A stretch of 64,000 nucleotides of DNA from Flavobacterium sp. 9AF (GTDB lineage: Bacteria; Bacteroidota; Bacteroidia; Flavobacteriales; Flavobacteriaceae). Below the pieces are notes generated by a model. It was not told the DNA's origin, did no database searches, and saw only the letters and a program-made list of their open reading frames with translations. A program made the position numbers and the translations under genes. Shown in pieces: positions 1 to 9,135 of the stretch. Where the stretch lies: positions 919,103-983,102 of the forward strand of contig NZ_LR733556.1 in assembly GCF_902506265.1 (NCBI RefSeq), given 5' to 3'. The number at the start of each line of letters is the position of its first letter. Position 1 is the first letter of the stretch.

Positions 1-751
1 CAATATATGAGGTATTTATTATATTTTCACAAACAAAGACATCTCCTCTTTTAATTTCTTTTAACTGTGTTTTTAACTCTTTGATGATCTCCTTCTCTGA
101 ATATTGCTGCAATAAATTAGCTTTAAGTTTTTTAATTAGGTTTTCGTTTTGTGTTAAAAATAAAATAGAAAAACCAGATTGATTTGCCTCTTCAATTTCA
201 CCCAGTTTATTCAATATAGCAAATTTTCGGTGTTCATATTGAAGAATATCTCCAATCATTGCATTCCCACAACCATAAGAAACGAATTTATAGTTTTCAT
301 TTTTTTTAGAATCTCTTAAGTATTGTAGCGATTTGTTATATTCTTGTTTTTCGTAATAAATATCAGACAATAAAACTTGCGTTTCTTTTTTTAATTGCTT
401 CCCTGAAAGATTACTGAAAATATTTTCAACCTCATACTCATCGACAAAAACTGACTTTTCACATATAAATCTATTAAACTTAAATGCTTCATCAGAATTG
501 TTTAGATGCAAAAGTATATTTTCCGCAGCATTATATTTATTAAAATAAAAATATAATCGAGCTAAATTAAAATCAATAATTGGATTGAGGGAAAAATTAT
601 TTTCGTTAGACTTTAAATGTTCTAATCTCAATAAGAGAGTTTTATAATCGTTCTTATAATATAAATTTGACAATTCAATACTTGTATCACATAACTCATT
701 TTGTGAGAAAATCATAATGGGAATAAGTATTGAAAAGAGTATATTTTTCAA
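1..751 (-). CDS. Secreted TPR-like protein, 3' end beyond the window edge
   Basis: An open frame runs on the minus strand from a TTG codon at 751 to the left edge without a stop. Its first residues, MKNILFSILIPIMIFSQ, form a typical signal peptide, so I take TTG as the start although it is not ATG. An ATG lies just upstream (765) but reads only three codons before a stop. The remaining roughly 230 residues are helical, with Leu/Ala/Tyr spacing like degenerate TPR units (for example LARLYFYFNKYNAAENILLH and LLSDIYYEKQEYNKSLQYL). It is probably periplasmic. I do not recognise a family and the C-terminus is missing, so no function is proposed. The downstream minus-strand lipoprotein gene lies on the other side of this start, so the two need not be cotranscribed. 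Confidence 0.6.
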   Translation of the reverse strand, partial: MKNILFSILIPIMIFSQNELCDTSIELSNLYYKNDYKTLLLRLEHLKSNENNFSLNPIIDFNLARLYFYFNKYNAAENILLHLNNSDEAFKFNRFICEKSVFVDEYEVENIFSNLSGKQLKKETQVLLSDIYYEKQEYNKSLQYLRDSKKNENYKFVSYGCGNAMIGDILQYEHRKFAILNKLGEIEEANQSGFSILFLTQNENLIKKLKANLLQQYSEKEIIKELKTQLKEIKRGDVFVCENIINTSYI

Positions 752-805
752 ATCTTAGTTTTTCATTGCTAATACAAATAAATTCTGAATTCTAACTTCT
801 ATCTT

Positions 806-1525
806 TTAAATAGGCATATATTCCTCTACTTTCCATTCGTCTGAGACAAGATTAATGTAATGATAATGCACTTTATCATTTTTGTCAAAAGCGCCATTTT
901 TATTGATATCTTCTAGACATCTAAAATAAATGCGATTTTGAATTTCGATGATATTCCAATCTATTAATTCTTGAAGGGGTTCCGATAATTTAGTGAAATT
1001 TGATCCATCAATATTACTAATATATAAGGATTTAATATCATTTTGATTCACTTTTCCATCTTTATTCGTATCAGAATCTACTAAAACATAAGCTAGAATT
1101 TGTCTTTTAGTTTTTTCTGCAATCGTATTTAAAAATGTGACCGTTTGAATTTGGATAAGTTTATCCGTCAGTGGTTTAACAGAAGTGGAATCAAGATGTT
1201 GAAATTTTAAATTTTCAAAATATCCCGTTAATTCAAAACGATTGTAATTAGAAATGGCATAACTCACTTGATTGGTTTTACTTGAACCATACACTTTACT
1301 ATAATCGTCATAAACACGAATATCACCTACAGGATGAATAAGATATTTTGTACCTTCCATAAGGATTGGTAAATCGGCAATCTTAATAGAAGTAGAATCG
1401 ATTTTCTTAGTTTCGATAGTTTCTTTAGCTTCTTCATAAATCACTTTAGGAGTTGGTTTTTCTTGTTTACAGCTTAGAAAAAGAGAAATTCCTAAAAAAG
1501 CGATATATTTTGTGAGAGTATTCAT
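806..1525 (-). CDS. Lipoprotein with EF-hand-like calcium loops
   Basis: The 239-residue product starts with a lipoprotein signal peptide (MNTLTKYIAFLGISLFLSC, lipobox Cys at about residue 19), so it should be membrane anchored. Two Asp/Asn-rich loops near the C-terminus, DSDTNKDGKVNQND (about residues 150-163) and DINKNGAFDKND, match the EF-hand/dockerin-type calcium-loop pattern DxDxDGxxxxxD. No enzyme family is recognised. It sits 47 bases downstream of the TonB receptor stop on the same strand, so it may be the last gene of a peptidase, receptor and lipoprotein run, though the link is only positional. Calcium binding is inferred from the loop pattern. Confidence 0.7.
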   Translation of the reverse strand: MNTLTKYIAFLGISLFLSCKQEKPTPKVIYEEAKETIETKKIDSTSIKIADLPILMEGTKYLIHPVGDIRVYDDYSKVYGSSKTNQVSYAISNYNRFELTGYFENLKFQHLDSTSVKPLTDKLIQIQTVTFLNTIAEKTKRQILAYVLVDSDTNKDGKVNQNDIKSLYISNIDGSNFTKLSEPLQELIDWNIIEIQNRIYFRCLEDINKNGAFDKNDKVHYHYINLVSDEWKVEEYMPI

Positions 1526-1572
1526 AATTTGGAATTATAATCAAATATACTATTTTTTTTGCTGTATAAAAA

Positions 1573-4035
1573 TTACATACGTGCAATTAATTTCGCATTA
1601 AAAACTCTTGTCGTAAGATAATTAGGCACACCATATTGAGATTTAGTATATACATCTCTTACCCAAGTATTTGTAATTGAATTTTGGTTATTAAACAGAT
1701 TAAAAATTTCTAACCCAAGCGAAAAATCGGTAAAAGGTTGCAACCATTTCTTACTAGATTTTATAGCATCGTCTTTAAACACATAAGAGAATCCTACATC
1801 TGCTCTTCTATAATCTTTTAATCTTAATTGAAAATCATATGGATCAGCGTAAGAAGGTGAACCTCCTGGTAAACCAGTATTATAGACTAAGTTAAGATAT
1901 ACTTTAAAATTAGGAATATTAGGCATGTAATCTTGAAATAATAAGCCAAATTTCAATCTTTGATCCGTTGGCCTTGAAATATATCCTCTATCATTTTGAT
2001 TTTCTTCTGTTTTTAGGTAGCCAAAACTGAACCATGATTCTGTACCTGGAACAAATTCTCCATTTAAGCGTGTGTCCAAACCATAAGCATAAGCTGTGGC
2101 TTCATTATTCGCTCGATAACGTATTCTTACATTGTCAATAGTATAAGTGTTTACATCATTAATCTTTTTATAATAAGCTTCACTAACTAATTTAAACGGC
2201 CTGTCTCCTAATTTAAAACTATAATCATTACTTACTACTAAATGTATTGATTTTTGCGCACTTACATTAGGTTGAACTACCCCATCATAATCTCTAAGTT
2301 CTCTATAAAAAGGAGGCTGATGATACATTCCACCTGAAATACGGAACAGCATGTCTTTTTCCCAATCGGGCTTAATCGCAAATTGAATCCTTGGCGTAAA
2401 AGAAAATTGGCTTTCACCATTTGCCACTGTTTTACCACTAACTTGCCATTGATGCCCTCTTACTCCAATATTTAACCAATATTTATGTGTTCCTATTTCA
2501 CCTTTATAATTCCATTGTGTATATCCTGAAAAACGATTTATAGTTGTATAATTTGTAGCTCTTATATTTCTATAAGGAGCTAAAGGTCCAACATAAGGAT
2601 TATAAGGTTGATCATTTTGGTAATCTAATACAGGTGTAGGCAAAGAAAATCCAGCAGAATCAATTACTTCCCATTCTACAATTCTATCCCGAATATCTTC
2701 TTTAGTGTATTTAAAACCCCATTCAATTTGAGCCTTCTCATTTAATTCATGAAACCCTTTTGTTTCTGCATTGAATATTAAAGCATCTAAATCGTTTCGA
2801 GCATGACTCAATTGAGACCCAATACCTCTTGAGAAAACTACATCTCCAAAAGTTTCGGAACCAATATTTGAATCTACTTCGCCTAAACGATACTGCGCCA
2901 AAATATCATAATATTCTTGTTCTTGAGTATGATAAGTAGAAACAATAAACTTTAATTTATTGTTTGTATTATACTGATAAACCGACTTCAAAGCACCAAA
3001 TAAAGTAAGATATTTATCTTTTTCTTGTCCTTCGTAGTAAATTAATAAAGCAATCGGATCACTAATTGTTCCAAAATTTGTTTGACGAGTTAGCGGTTCA
3101 TAATTGTATTTGTTTTGAGAAATATTCCCTAAGAAACTCCAATTCCATTTGGTTGAAGCATTAAAATTTACTAAGGTTTGAACATCAGCAAAGGACGGTC
3201 TAAAATTTGTTTCTGTTTCTTTACTATTTACTAATAAACTATTATCTCTATAACGAACACCAGTAATATTACTCCATTTTTGGTTTTTTGAAACTGCTTC
3301 AACAGTCAAACTTCCTCCCATTAAACTAGCTTCTAAACTTGCTCCAAACTGCTTTGGATTACGATAAGTAATATCTAACACTGAAGATAATTTGTCTCCA
3401 TATTTAGCTTGAAAACCTCCTGCAGAAAAATCTACATTTTCAACCATATTTGTATTGGTAAAACTTAATCCTTCTTGTTGTCCTGAACGAATTAAAAAAG
3501 GACGATATACTTCAATTTCATTAACATATACAAGATTTTCATCATAATTTCCACCTCTAACAGCATAAGAGGTACTTAATTCGTTATTAGAATAAACACC
3601 TGGTAAAGTCTTGATAACATTTTCAATTCCTGCATTGGCTCCTGGAATCGTTCTTATAATTACAGGGTCAATTGAAGTAACGCCTTCTACTCTTTTTTTA
3701 CTAGTTCCTGTAACCGTAACTGGACCTATCTGATTTACACGATCATTCAAAACGGGGTAAAATTCAAAATCTTCATTCTTTTTTAAAGTAGTAATAATGG
3801 TTGCACTTTTAAATGAAACATGAGAAAAAACAATAGTAATTTCTTTACCAGCTGGAACTTCCAAAGAATAGAAACCGTTTTTATTAGTTTCAGTTCCCTT
3901 ATCTTCTACACTTACCGTTACATTTTCTATTGGGGTATTAAATTCGTCTAAAATAACTCCTTTAATTCTTGCCGTTTGTGCTAAAAGAAATTGCCCTATA
4001 AGGCAAAAAAAGACTAAAAAAATTTGTTTTTTCAA
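1573..4035 (-). CDS. TonB-dependent receptor with N-terminal carboxypeptidase-D-like domain
   Basis: An 820-residue outer-membrane receptor. A signal peptide (MKKQIFLVFFCLIGQFLLAQ) is followed by a CarboxypepD_reg-like beta-sandwich (about 22-100), a plug domain (about 105-225, with SYAVRGGNYDENLVYVNEIE) and a large beta-barrel ending in aromatic-rich strands. These receptors import large substrates using TonB energy, and the plug is the gate. The start codon is TTG (4033-4035); no in-frame ATG gives a complete signal peptide. It begins 11 bases after the M23 peptidase stop, so the two look like an operon. No SusD partner is present, which argues against a classical polysaccharide utilisation pair. 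The substrate cannot be predicted. Confidence 0.9.
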   Translation of the reverse strand: MKKQIFLVFFCLIGQFLLAQTARIKGVILDEFNTPIENVTVSVEDKGTETNKNGFYSLEVPAGKEITIVFSHVSFKSATIITTLKKNEDFEFYPVLNDRVNQIGPVTVTGTSKKRVEGVTSIDPVIIRTIPGANAGIENVIKTLPGVYSNNELSTSYAVRGGNYDENLVYVNEIEVYRPFLIRSGQQEGLSFTNTNMVENVDFSAGGFQAKYGDKLSSVLDITYRNPKQFGASLEASLMGGSLTVEAVSKNQKWSNITGVRYRDNSLLVNSKETETNFRPSFADVQTLVNFNASTKWNWSFLGNISQNKYNYEPLTRQTNFGTISDPIALLIYYEGQEKDKYLTLFGALKSVYQYNTNNKLKFIVSTYHTQEQEYYDILAQYRLGEVDSNIGSETFGDVVFSRGIGSQLSHARNDLDALIFNAETKGFHELNEKAQIEWGFKYTKEDIRDRIVEWEVIDSAGFSLPTPVLDYQNDQPYNPYVGPLAPYRNIRATNYTTINRFSGYTQWNYKGEIGTHKYWLNIGVRGHQWQVSGKTVANGESQFSFTPRIQFAIKPDWEKDMLFRISGGMYHQPPFYRELRDYDGVVQPNVSAQKSIHLVVSNDYSFKLGDRPFKLVSEAYYKKINDVNTYTIDNVRIRYRANNEATAYAYGLDTRLNGEFVPGTESWFSFGYLKTEENQNDRGYISRPTDQRLKFGLLFQDYMPNIPNFKVYLNLVYNTGLPGGSPSYADPYDFQLRLKDYRRADVGFSYVFKDDAIKSSKKWLQPFTDFSLGLEIFNLFNNQNSITNTWVRDVYTKSQYGVPNYLTTRVFNAKLIARM

Positions 4036-4046
4036 TTATTGCAACT

Positions 4047-5735
4047 TTAATTATTCATAAAAAAATAGGACTCAAAGGTAGTAGAATTTTGCATATTATC
4101 TGTTACTACAACTTTAAAATCATTTTTACCTTTTACATACTTATTATCACTTAACGTATGAATTAGCTTTTTAGTCTTATAATCATATTCCATTAATATC
4201 CATTCACCATTTAAATAGGCATTATATGTATCAATTCCTGAAAGATTGTCTGCTATTGAAACACTTAATGTTTTTTGATTTTTTAAATCTTTCCCTTCTA
4301 TGAAATTTACATTATAAATTCTAGGAGCAACCGTATCTTGCGCTAACTTAAAAGTATCTAAATCTCTCACTCTAGTAGAAAAACTATTTCCTTTTCTGTA
4401 GGTTTTATTATAATATAATTTATATCCTTCCACAGAAGCTATAAATGTTTTGTCTAAAAGTTCTGGTTTAATCCCCTCTACATCACTAAATGTTATTGTA
4501 ATATTTTTTTGAATAGGAATATTTTTTTCTGAAAAACTTAAAACACCTTCCTTTACATCAAAGTTAAATTTAAAATCATCGTAAAATGCATTTTCAGGCA
4601 CATAAATAGAAACATTTTCTTTTGTATAATTATTCTCTACTTTTGAACGTAATAAATAGGGATCTTTGTCAATTTCTTTATGAACAGATGCTTCTTGATT
4701 TTGAAATTCAATAGGAATATAAATTGTTGTCATGTTTCCGTGAAAATCAAAAATTTCAATTTTATAATTATAACTTGTGTCTGCCTGAGTATTTATTATA
4801 CCGTTGTTCTTAGTCGATTTTATAACCGATAAAGGATAAGGTGTTAAATGAAACAAACGTTGCACTCTCTGATTCATTTTTTTAAATCTTTCAAAATCAA
4901 TCAAATTATTAACGTATCTTGATTCGTCGAAAGAAAAAGTCTCAAAGTCGTATTCATAATATAAAACTCCATTCAAATAAGCATTAACCTTATATAATCC
5001 ATTCTTATTATATGGATTCGTACAATAATCATAAGCATTTATCCCAAATCCAACCCTACCATTAGCAAATACTTTTGAAGCTAGATATGAACCATCTGCT
5101 TGTTTATTAAAAGAAATGGATATCGGTTTTTCAGATTTATTAACGATAGTATTATCTAAAGGATAAGCAACTATACCTTGTAAAAAAGGTTCTCTTTTGT
5201 CTGGCACATATTTGGTAAAACCAAAATGCAAAGGATTAATTACTTTTTCTGTTTTTACATCCCTAAACTCAAAATGCAAATGTGGACCACCACTACCACC
5301 GGAATTTCCGGAAAATGCAATGACATCTCCTTGTTTTACGGGCAATTCACTTGAAGATGGAAAAAGTTCAATTTCAAAAGCTTTCTGATTATAGTGTTGC
5401 TTTTTAATATATTGTTCAATACTTCCGTTTGCTTCTCTTAAATGACCATATACAGAAACATAACCATTAGAATGTGTGATATAAATTGCTTTTCCATAGC
5501 CATATGTAGAAATTTTAATTCTGGAAATATAGCCGTCAGATACTGCATAAACAGGAAGTCCTTCCCTTTTGTCTGTTTTAATATCTAAACCCGAATGAAA
5601 ATGATTTGATCTTAATTCACCAAAAGAACCAGATACATCAATAGGGATATCTAGTGGAGAAATAAAATTATTGGGATATTGTGTTTGTCCAATAATTGTA
5701 GAAGTTGCTAATAAAAGGATAATAATAAGTCTCAT
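4047..5735 (-). CDS. M23 family metallopeptidase (LytM-like), exported
   Basis: A 562-residue protein with an N-terminal signal peptide ending near GQTQ. The zinc peptidase core has the HxxxD motif HSGLD (residues 47-51) and the HLHFEFRD motif (near residue 155), which together hold the metal and catalytic residues of LytM/M23 peptidases. M23 enzymes cut peptidoglycan cross-bridges or act as amidase activators, and this one probably acts in the periplasm. The domain is N-terminal, and about 380 residues with beta-rich, Ig-like character follow; this tail is characteristic of Bacteroidota homologues and its role is unknown. It is first in a likely two-gene operon with the receptor behind it (11-base gap). 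Confidence 0.9.
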   Translation of the reverse strand: MRLIIILLLATSTIIGQTQYPNNFISPLDIPIDVSGSFGELRSNHFHSGLDIKTDKREGLPVYAVSDGYISRIKISTYGYGKAIYITHSNGYVSVYGHLREANGSIEQYIKKQHYNQKAFEIELFPSSSELPVKQGDVIAFSGNSGGSGGPHLHFEFRDVKTEKVINPLHFGFTKYVPDKREPFLQGIVAYPLDNTIVNKSEKPISISFNKQADGSYLASKVFANGRVGFGINAYDYCTNPYNKNGLYKVNAYLNGVLYYEYDFETFSFDESRYVNNLIDFERFKKMNQRVQRLFHLTPYPLSVIKSTKNNGIINTQADTSYNYKIEIFDFHGNMTTIYIPIEFQNQEASVHKEIDKDPYLLRSKVENNYTKENVSIYVPENAFYDDFKFNFDVKEGVLSFSEKNIPIQKNITITFSDVEGIKPELLDKTFIASVEGYKLYYNKTYRKGNSFSTRVRDLDTFKLAQDTVAPRIYNVNFIEGKDLKNQKTLSVSIADNLSGIDTYNAYLNGEWILMEYDYKTKKLIHTLSDNKYVKGKNDFKVVVTDNMQNSTTFESYFFMNN

Positions 5736-5870
5736 GTGCGTATATATATTTAGGCTAAAATAATAAAAAATACTTTATTTTTATTATAAAAAAAAAACCT
5801 ATTCACAAATCATTAAATATCAATACATTAAAAAAAATATTCTTAAAATTATAATTTTTTATAAAAAGTA

Positions 5871-5901
5871 TTGTTATTATTCAATAGTAATACTAATTTT
5901 G
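5871..5901 (+). promoter_or_regulatory. Bacteroidota-type promoter for the zapA operon
   Basis: TTG at 5871-5873 and TAATTTTG at 5894-5901 match the -33 and -7 elements of the Bacteroidota primary sigma factor (TTG, 17-23 bp, TAnnTTTG), here with a 20-bp spacer. It lies about 29 bases before the ATG of the coiled-coil gene. Seen directly; activity is inferred. Confidence 0.6.
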
Positions 5902-5929
5902 TAAAATATTGAAATGAATTATATCATTG

Positions 5930-6220
5930 ATGAATGGATTATCTGAACTAATTGATTCTCTTGAAATTAAATTTTTCAAGCTTAACCAAAAGTTAATTAA
6001 ACTTGAAAAAACAAACCAAGAATTATTAGAAAAAATTAAGGCTTCTGAAGATATTCAAAGCCAACAAGCTAAGGAAATAGCTGTACTTAAAGATAATATT
6101 GAAAATTTGAAGATGGTAAATTCATTGTTAGGCAGTGAAGAAAATAAAAGAGAAACAAAACTCAAAATAAATTCATTAATTCGAGAAATTGATTATTGCA
6201 TAGCACAACTTTCTGATTAG
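5930..6220 (+). CDS. Small coiled-coil protein upstream of zapA
   Basis: A 96-residue, highly charged, helical protein predicted to be almost entirely coiled coil (Leu/Ile/Lys/Glu heptads such as LIDSLEIKFFKLNQKLIKLE). I start it at the ATG at 5930 rather than the preceding TTG. It lies six bases before zapA, and the pairing of a small coiled-coil protein with ZapA is common in this phylum. It could play a ZapB-like role in the division ring, but sequence similarity to ZapB cannot be judged by eye. Most likely cytosolic. Function inferred from context only. Confidence 0.75.
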   Translation: MNGLSELIDSLEIKFFKLNQKLIKLEKTNQELLEKIKASEDIQSQQAKEIAVLKDNIENLKMVNSLLGSEENKRETKLKINSLIREIDYCIAQLSD

Positions 6221-6226
6221 AGAGAC

Positions 6227-6520
6227 ATGAGTGAAAAATTAAAAATTAAAATATCGATTGCGGATCGCATCTATCCTTTAACAATAGAGGAATCACAAGA
6301 AGAAGGTCTTCGAAGAGCATCTAAAAAAATTGATATTATGATTAAAGAATTTGAAGAAAACTATGCAGTAAGAGACAAACAAGATGTTTTAGCCATGTGC
6401 GCTTTACAATTTGCTTCTCAAACAGAACAAAAGCAAATTGATTCGTCACAAGAGTATGACATTTCGTTAAATCGATTAAGGAATTTGGATAAAAAACTGA
6501 GTGATTTACTCTATAAATAA
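6227..6520 (+). CDS. zapA: Cell division protein ZapA
   Basis: A 97-residue ZapA-family protein. ZapA binds FtsZ and cross-links its filaments at the division ring. The N-terminal beta region (KIKISIADRIYPLTIEESQE) with the following RRASKKIDIMI helix and the ALQFASQ segment are family hallmarks, and a coiled coil ends the protein. It follows the coiled-coil gene by six bases and is followed directly by the 6S RNA, the same zapA/6S RNA order known from many bacteria. The length is normal. Confidence 0.9.
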   Translation: MSEKLKIKISIADRIYPLTIEESQEEGLRRASKKIDIMIKEFEENYAVRDKQDVLAMCALQFASQTEQKQIDSSQEYDISLNRLRNLDKKLSDLLYK

Positions 6521-6550
6521 AATACGTTCTTACATACAAACAAAGATACT

Positions 6551-6708
6551 GCCTACATTAGTATATATTTGATAAACTCAACACTAACAAATTAAAATGA
6601 GTGAATCTTCGTAGCTATTGCAAGCCCTTAAGTGGGAAGCATGAAATATGAGTTAGCTCAAAACTTGTCTTTACGAGTTTATACAAACACCTAATGTAGG
6701 CTTTTTTT
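6551..6708 (+). ncRNA. ssrS: 6S RNA (6S-Flavo type)
   Basis: Between zapA and rny lies a region that can fold into a long rod. GCCTACATTAG (6551-6561) pairs perfectly with CTAATGTAGGC (6691-6701), and ATAAACTC (6572-6579) pairs with GAGTTTAT (6675-6682), leaving a large internal region in the middle. A run of T residues follows at 6702-6708 and would terminate transcription. 6S RNA binds the housekeeping RNA polymerase holoenzyme by mimicking an open promoter. Location after zapA, length near 155 nt and rod shape all support the call; flavobacterial 6S RNAs form their own Rfam family (6S-Flavo). The exact 5' end is an estimate. Confidence 0.85.
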
Positions 6709-6729
6709 ATATAATTTATTTAACAAACT

Positions 6730-8292
6730 ATGGACATACTGAGTATAATAATTGGAATCATCGCTGGTCTTGCTTTAGGATTTGGAATTGCAAAATTTCT
6801 TGAAAAAAGCAATGTTTCAAATCTTATAAAAAACGCCAAAAAAGAAGCAGGTTCAATTTTAAAAGATGCTAAAACGGAAGCGGAATCACTAAAAAAAGAT
6901 AAAATATTACAAGCTAAGGAAAAATTTTTAGAACTTAAAGCTGAACATGAACAAGTCATCTTATCAAGAGATAAAAAAATGGCTGAAGCTGAAAAAAGAA
7001 CAAGAGATAAGGAATCTCAAGTTTCAAATGAGTTAGCAAAAAATAAGAAGGCAAATGAAGATTTAGACAGAAAAATGGCTGACTATGATTCTAAAATTGA
7101 CATTTTAGAAAAAAAACAACAAGAAATTGACAAACTACATAAAAGTCAAGTTGAACAACTTGAAGTAATCTCTGGTTTATCTGCGGATGAAGCCAAAAAT
7201 CAATTAGTTGAAAGCTTAAAAGCTGAAGCAAAAACAAATGCTATGTCTTTTATCCAAGAAACTATGGAAGAAGCAAAATTAACCGCTCAACAAGAAGCTA
7301 AGAAAATTATTATTAGCACTATTCAAAGAGTAGGTACAGAAGAAGCTGTAGAAAACTGTGTTTCTGTATTTAATATTGAATCTGATGATGTAAAAGGTAG
7401 AATTATTGGTCGAGAAGGTAGAAATATTAGAGCATTAGAATCGGCTACTGGTGTTGAAATTATTGTTGATGATACCCCAGAGGCGATTATCCTTTCTTGT
7501 TTTGACCCTGTAAGAAGAGAAATTGCACGCTTAGCTCTTCATAAATTAGTAACTGACGGACGTATTCACCCAGCAAGAATTGAAGAAGTTGTTGCTAAAA
7601 CGCAAAAACAAATCGAAGAAGAAATTATAGAAGTAGGTAAACGTACAGTAATCGATTTAGGAATTCATGGTTTACACCCAGAATTGATAAAAATTGTAGG
7701 TCGAATGAAATACCGTTCTTCATATGGTCAAAATTTACTACAACACTCTAGAGAAGTGGCTAACCTTTGTGGTATTATGGCAGCTGAATTAGGATTAAAT
7801 GTTAAACTAGCAAAAAGAGCTGGACTACTTCATGATATTGGAAAAGTTCCTGATACGGAAAGCGAATTGCCACATGCTATTTTAGGAATGCAATGGGCTG
7901 AAAAATATGGAGAAAAAGAAGAAGTATGTAATGCCATCGGAGCGCATCATGATGAAATAGAGATGAAATACTTAATCTCTCCAATTATTCAAGTATGTGA
8001 CGCTATTTCAGGAGCTAGACCTGGAGCAAGAAGACAGGTTCTTGATTCTTATATTCAACGTTTAAAAGACTTAGAAGACATTGCTTTTGGTTTTAATGGA
8101 GTAAAAAATGCGTATGCCATTCAAGCAGGTAGAGAACTTCGTGTAATTGTAGAAAGTGAAAAAGTTACTGATGAAATGGCTTCTAATTTATCTTTTGAAA
8201 TTTCTCAAAAAATTCAAACTGAAATGACTTACCCTGGGCAAGTAAAAATCACTGTAATTAGAGAGACAAGAGCAGTGAACATTGCAAAATAA
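6730..8292 (+). CDS. rny: Ribonuclease Y
   Basis: A 520-residue membrane-anchored endoribonuclease that starts mRNA decay. The order is an N-terminal membrane helix (about 4-23), a long coiled coil (about 30-200), a KH RNA-binding domain with [15 protein letters not shown] (from residue 223), and an HD domain with the metal-binding pair H368-D369 in LLHDIGK. The length and the domain order are typical of the family, and all key residues are present. It follows the 6S RNA by about 20 bases and ends before a strong terminator. Confidence 0.96.
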   Translation: MDILSIIIGIIAGLALGFGIAKFLEKSNVSNLIKNAKKEAGSILKDAKTEAESLKKDKILQAKEKFLELKAEHEQVILSRDKKMAEAEKRTRDKESQVSNELAKNKKANEDLDRKMADYDSKIDILEKKQQEIDKLHKSQVEQLEVISGLSADEAKNQLVESLKAEAKTNAMSFIQETMEEAKLTAQQEAKKIIISTIQRVGTEEAVENCVSVFNIESDDVKGRIIGREGRNIRALESATGVEIIVDDTPEAIILSCFDPVRREIARLALHKLVTDGRIHPARIEEVVAKTQKQIEEEIIEVGKRTVIDLGIHGLHPELIKIVGRMKYRSSYGQNLLQHSREVANLCGIMAAELGLNVKLAKRAGLLHDIGKVPDTESELPHAILGMQWAEKYGEKEEVCNAIGAHHDEIEMKYLISPIIQVCDAISGARPGARRQVLDSYIQRLKDLEDIAFGFNGVKNAYAIQAGRELRVIVESEKVTDEMASNLSFEISQKIQTEMTYPGQVKITVIRETRAVNIAK

Positions 8293-8314
8293 TGCTGTAA
8301 AATATATAGAAGAC

Positions 8315-8347
8315 AAAAGCGCTTTTCAATAGAAAAGCGCTTTTTTT
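8315..8347 (+). terminator. Intrinsic terminator after rny
   Basis: GCGCTTTTC (8319-8327) pairs with GAAAAGCGC (8332-8340) around a four-base loop, with A and T runs on the two sides. It lies 23 bases after the rny stop. Confidence 0.85.
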
Positions 8348-8426
8348 ATACCCTTCCCAATTGTATAAAAATAATTTTGGCATGATTTTTTCGTTTATTT
8401 AAATATAAACACAAAAATAAATTAAT

Positions 8427-9011
8427 ATGAAAAAAATCGTTTTATTCAGTTTTATTTTTCTATTAACAAATACCTTTTTTGGACAAAATGGAAATTCAGA
8501 AAAATTTGGAATTAAAGGTGGCCTAAATTATTCCACAGTAACTAAAGGAGATTTTAATGAAGGAGCTGATCCTAGAACTAGCTTCTACATTGGTTTTTAT
8601 GGAGAAGTACCTCTAATTAAAAAAGTACTTTCCTTACAACCTGAAATTATCTATTCTAGACAAGGTTTTGAAAACAATTACTCAACCCTTTTAGGAACAA
8701 CTTATACTCAAGAATATCAAATTGACTACATTAATCTTCCTGTTTTAGCGAAACTTCATATTGGCAAAGTTTTTTCGGTAGAAGCTGGTCCTCAATTTGG
8801 TTTCAAAATTAACGAAAAAATAAAAACCGATAACAATTCAGTGATTAACAATGATGTAAATAGTTTTGATACTGCCTTAGCTGGTGGAGTTTCATTTAAC
8901 ATTGATAATTTTTTAATTTCTGCAAGGTACACTTATAGTATTAATGAAGTAATTAAGAATACAGATTCTAAAAACTCTGTTTTTCAACTAGGAGTTGGTT
9001 TTAATTTTTAA
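8427..9011 (+). CDS. Outer-membrane beta-barrel protein, PorT-like
   Basis: A 194-residue protein with a signal peptide (MKKIVLFSFIFLLTNTFFGQ) and alternating hydrophobic beta strands ending in a terminal Phe (FQLGVGFNF), which fits an eight-stranded outer-membrane barrel of the PorT/OmpW-like type common in Bacteroidota (FGIKGGLNYST is the usual first strand). No specific ligand or partner can be named. A TAATTTTG -7 box lies at 8372-8379, so it probably has its own promoter after the rny terminator. It converges on xerD. Confidence 0.8.
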   Translation: MKKIVLFSFIFLLTNTFFGQNGNSEKFGIKGGLNYSTVTKGDFNEGADPRTSFYIGFYGEVPLIKKVLSLQPEIIYSRQGFENNYSTLLGTTYTQEYQIDYINLPVLAKLHIGKVFSVEAGPQFGFKINEKIKTDNNSVINNDVNSFDTALAGGVSFNIDNFLISARYTYSINEVIKNTDSKNSVFQLGVGFNF

Positions 9012-9014
9012 AAT

Positions 9015-9135
9015 AAAAAAACGCTCTCAAAGGATAAATTTTAAACTAAGATTAACAATGAGTCAGCAAACAAAAATTTCTTCATTCTGCTTTTCATATA
9101 AACTCAGTATGATACAACTTTTGAGAGCGTTTTTT
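9015..9135. repeat. 121-bp element with 16-bp perfect inverted ends
   Basis: The 16-bp arm at 9015-9030 (core ACGCTCTCAAA) is exactly complementary to 9120-9135 (core TTTGAGAGCGT), with about 89 bases between. The outer A and T runs allow it to act as a terminator for both converging genes, but the loop is far longer than a normal terminator. The right arm overlaps the last codons of xerD. It may be a miniature repeat or a structured RNA. Confidence 0.55.
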
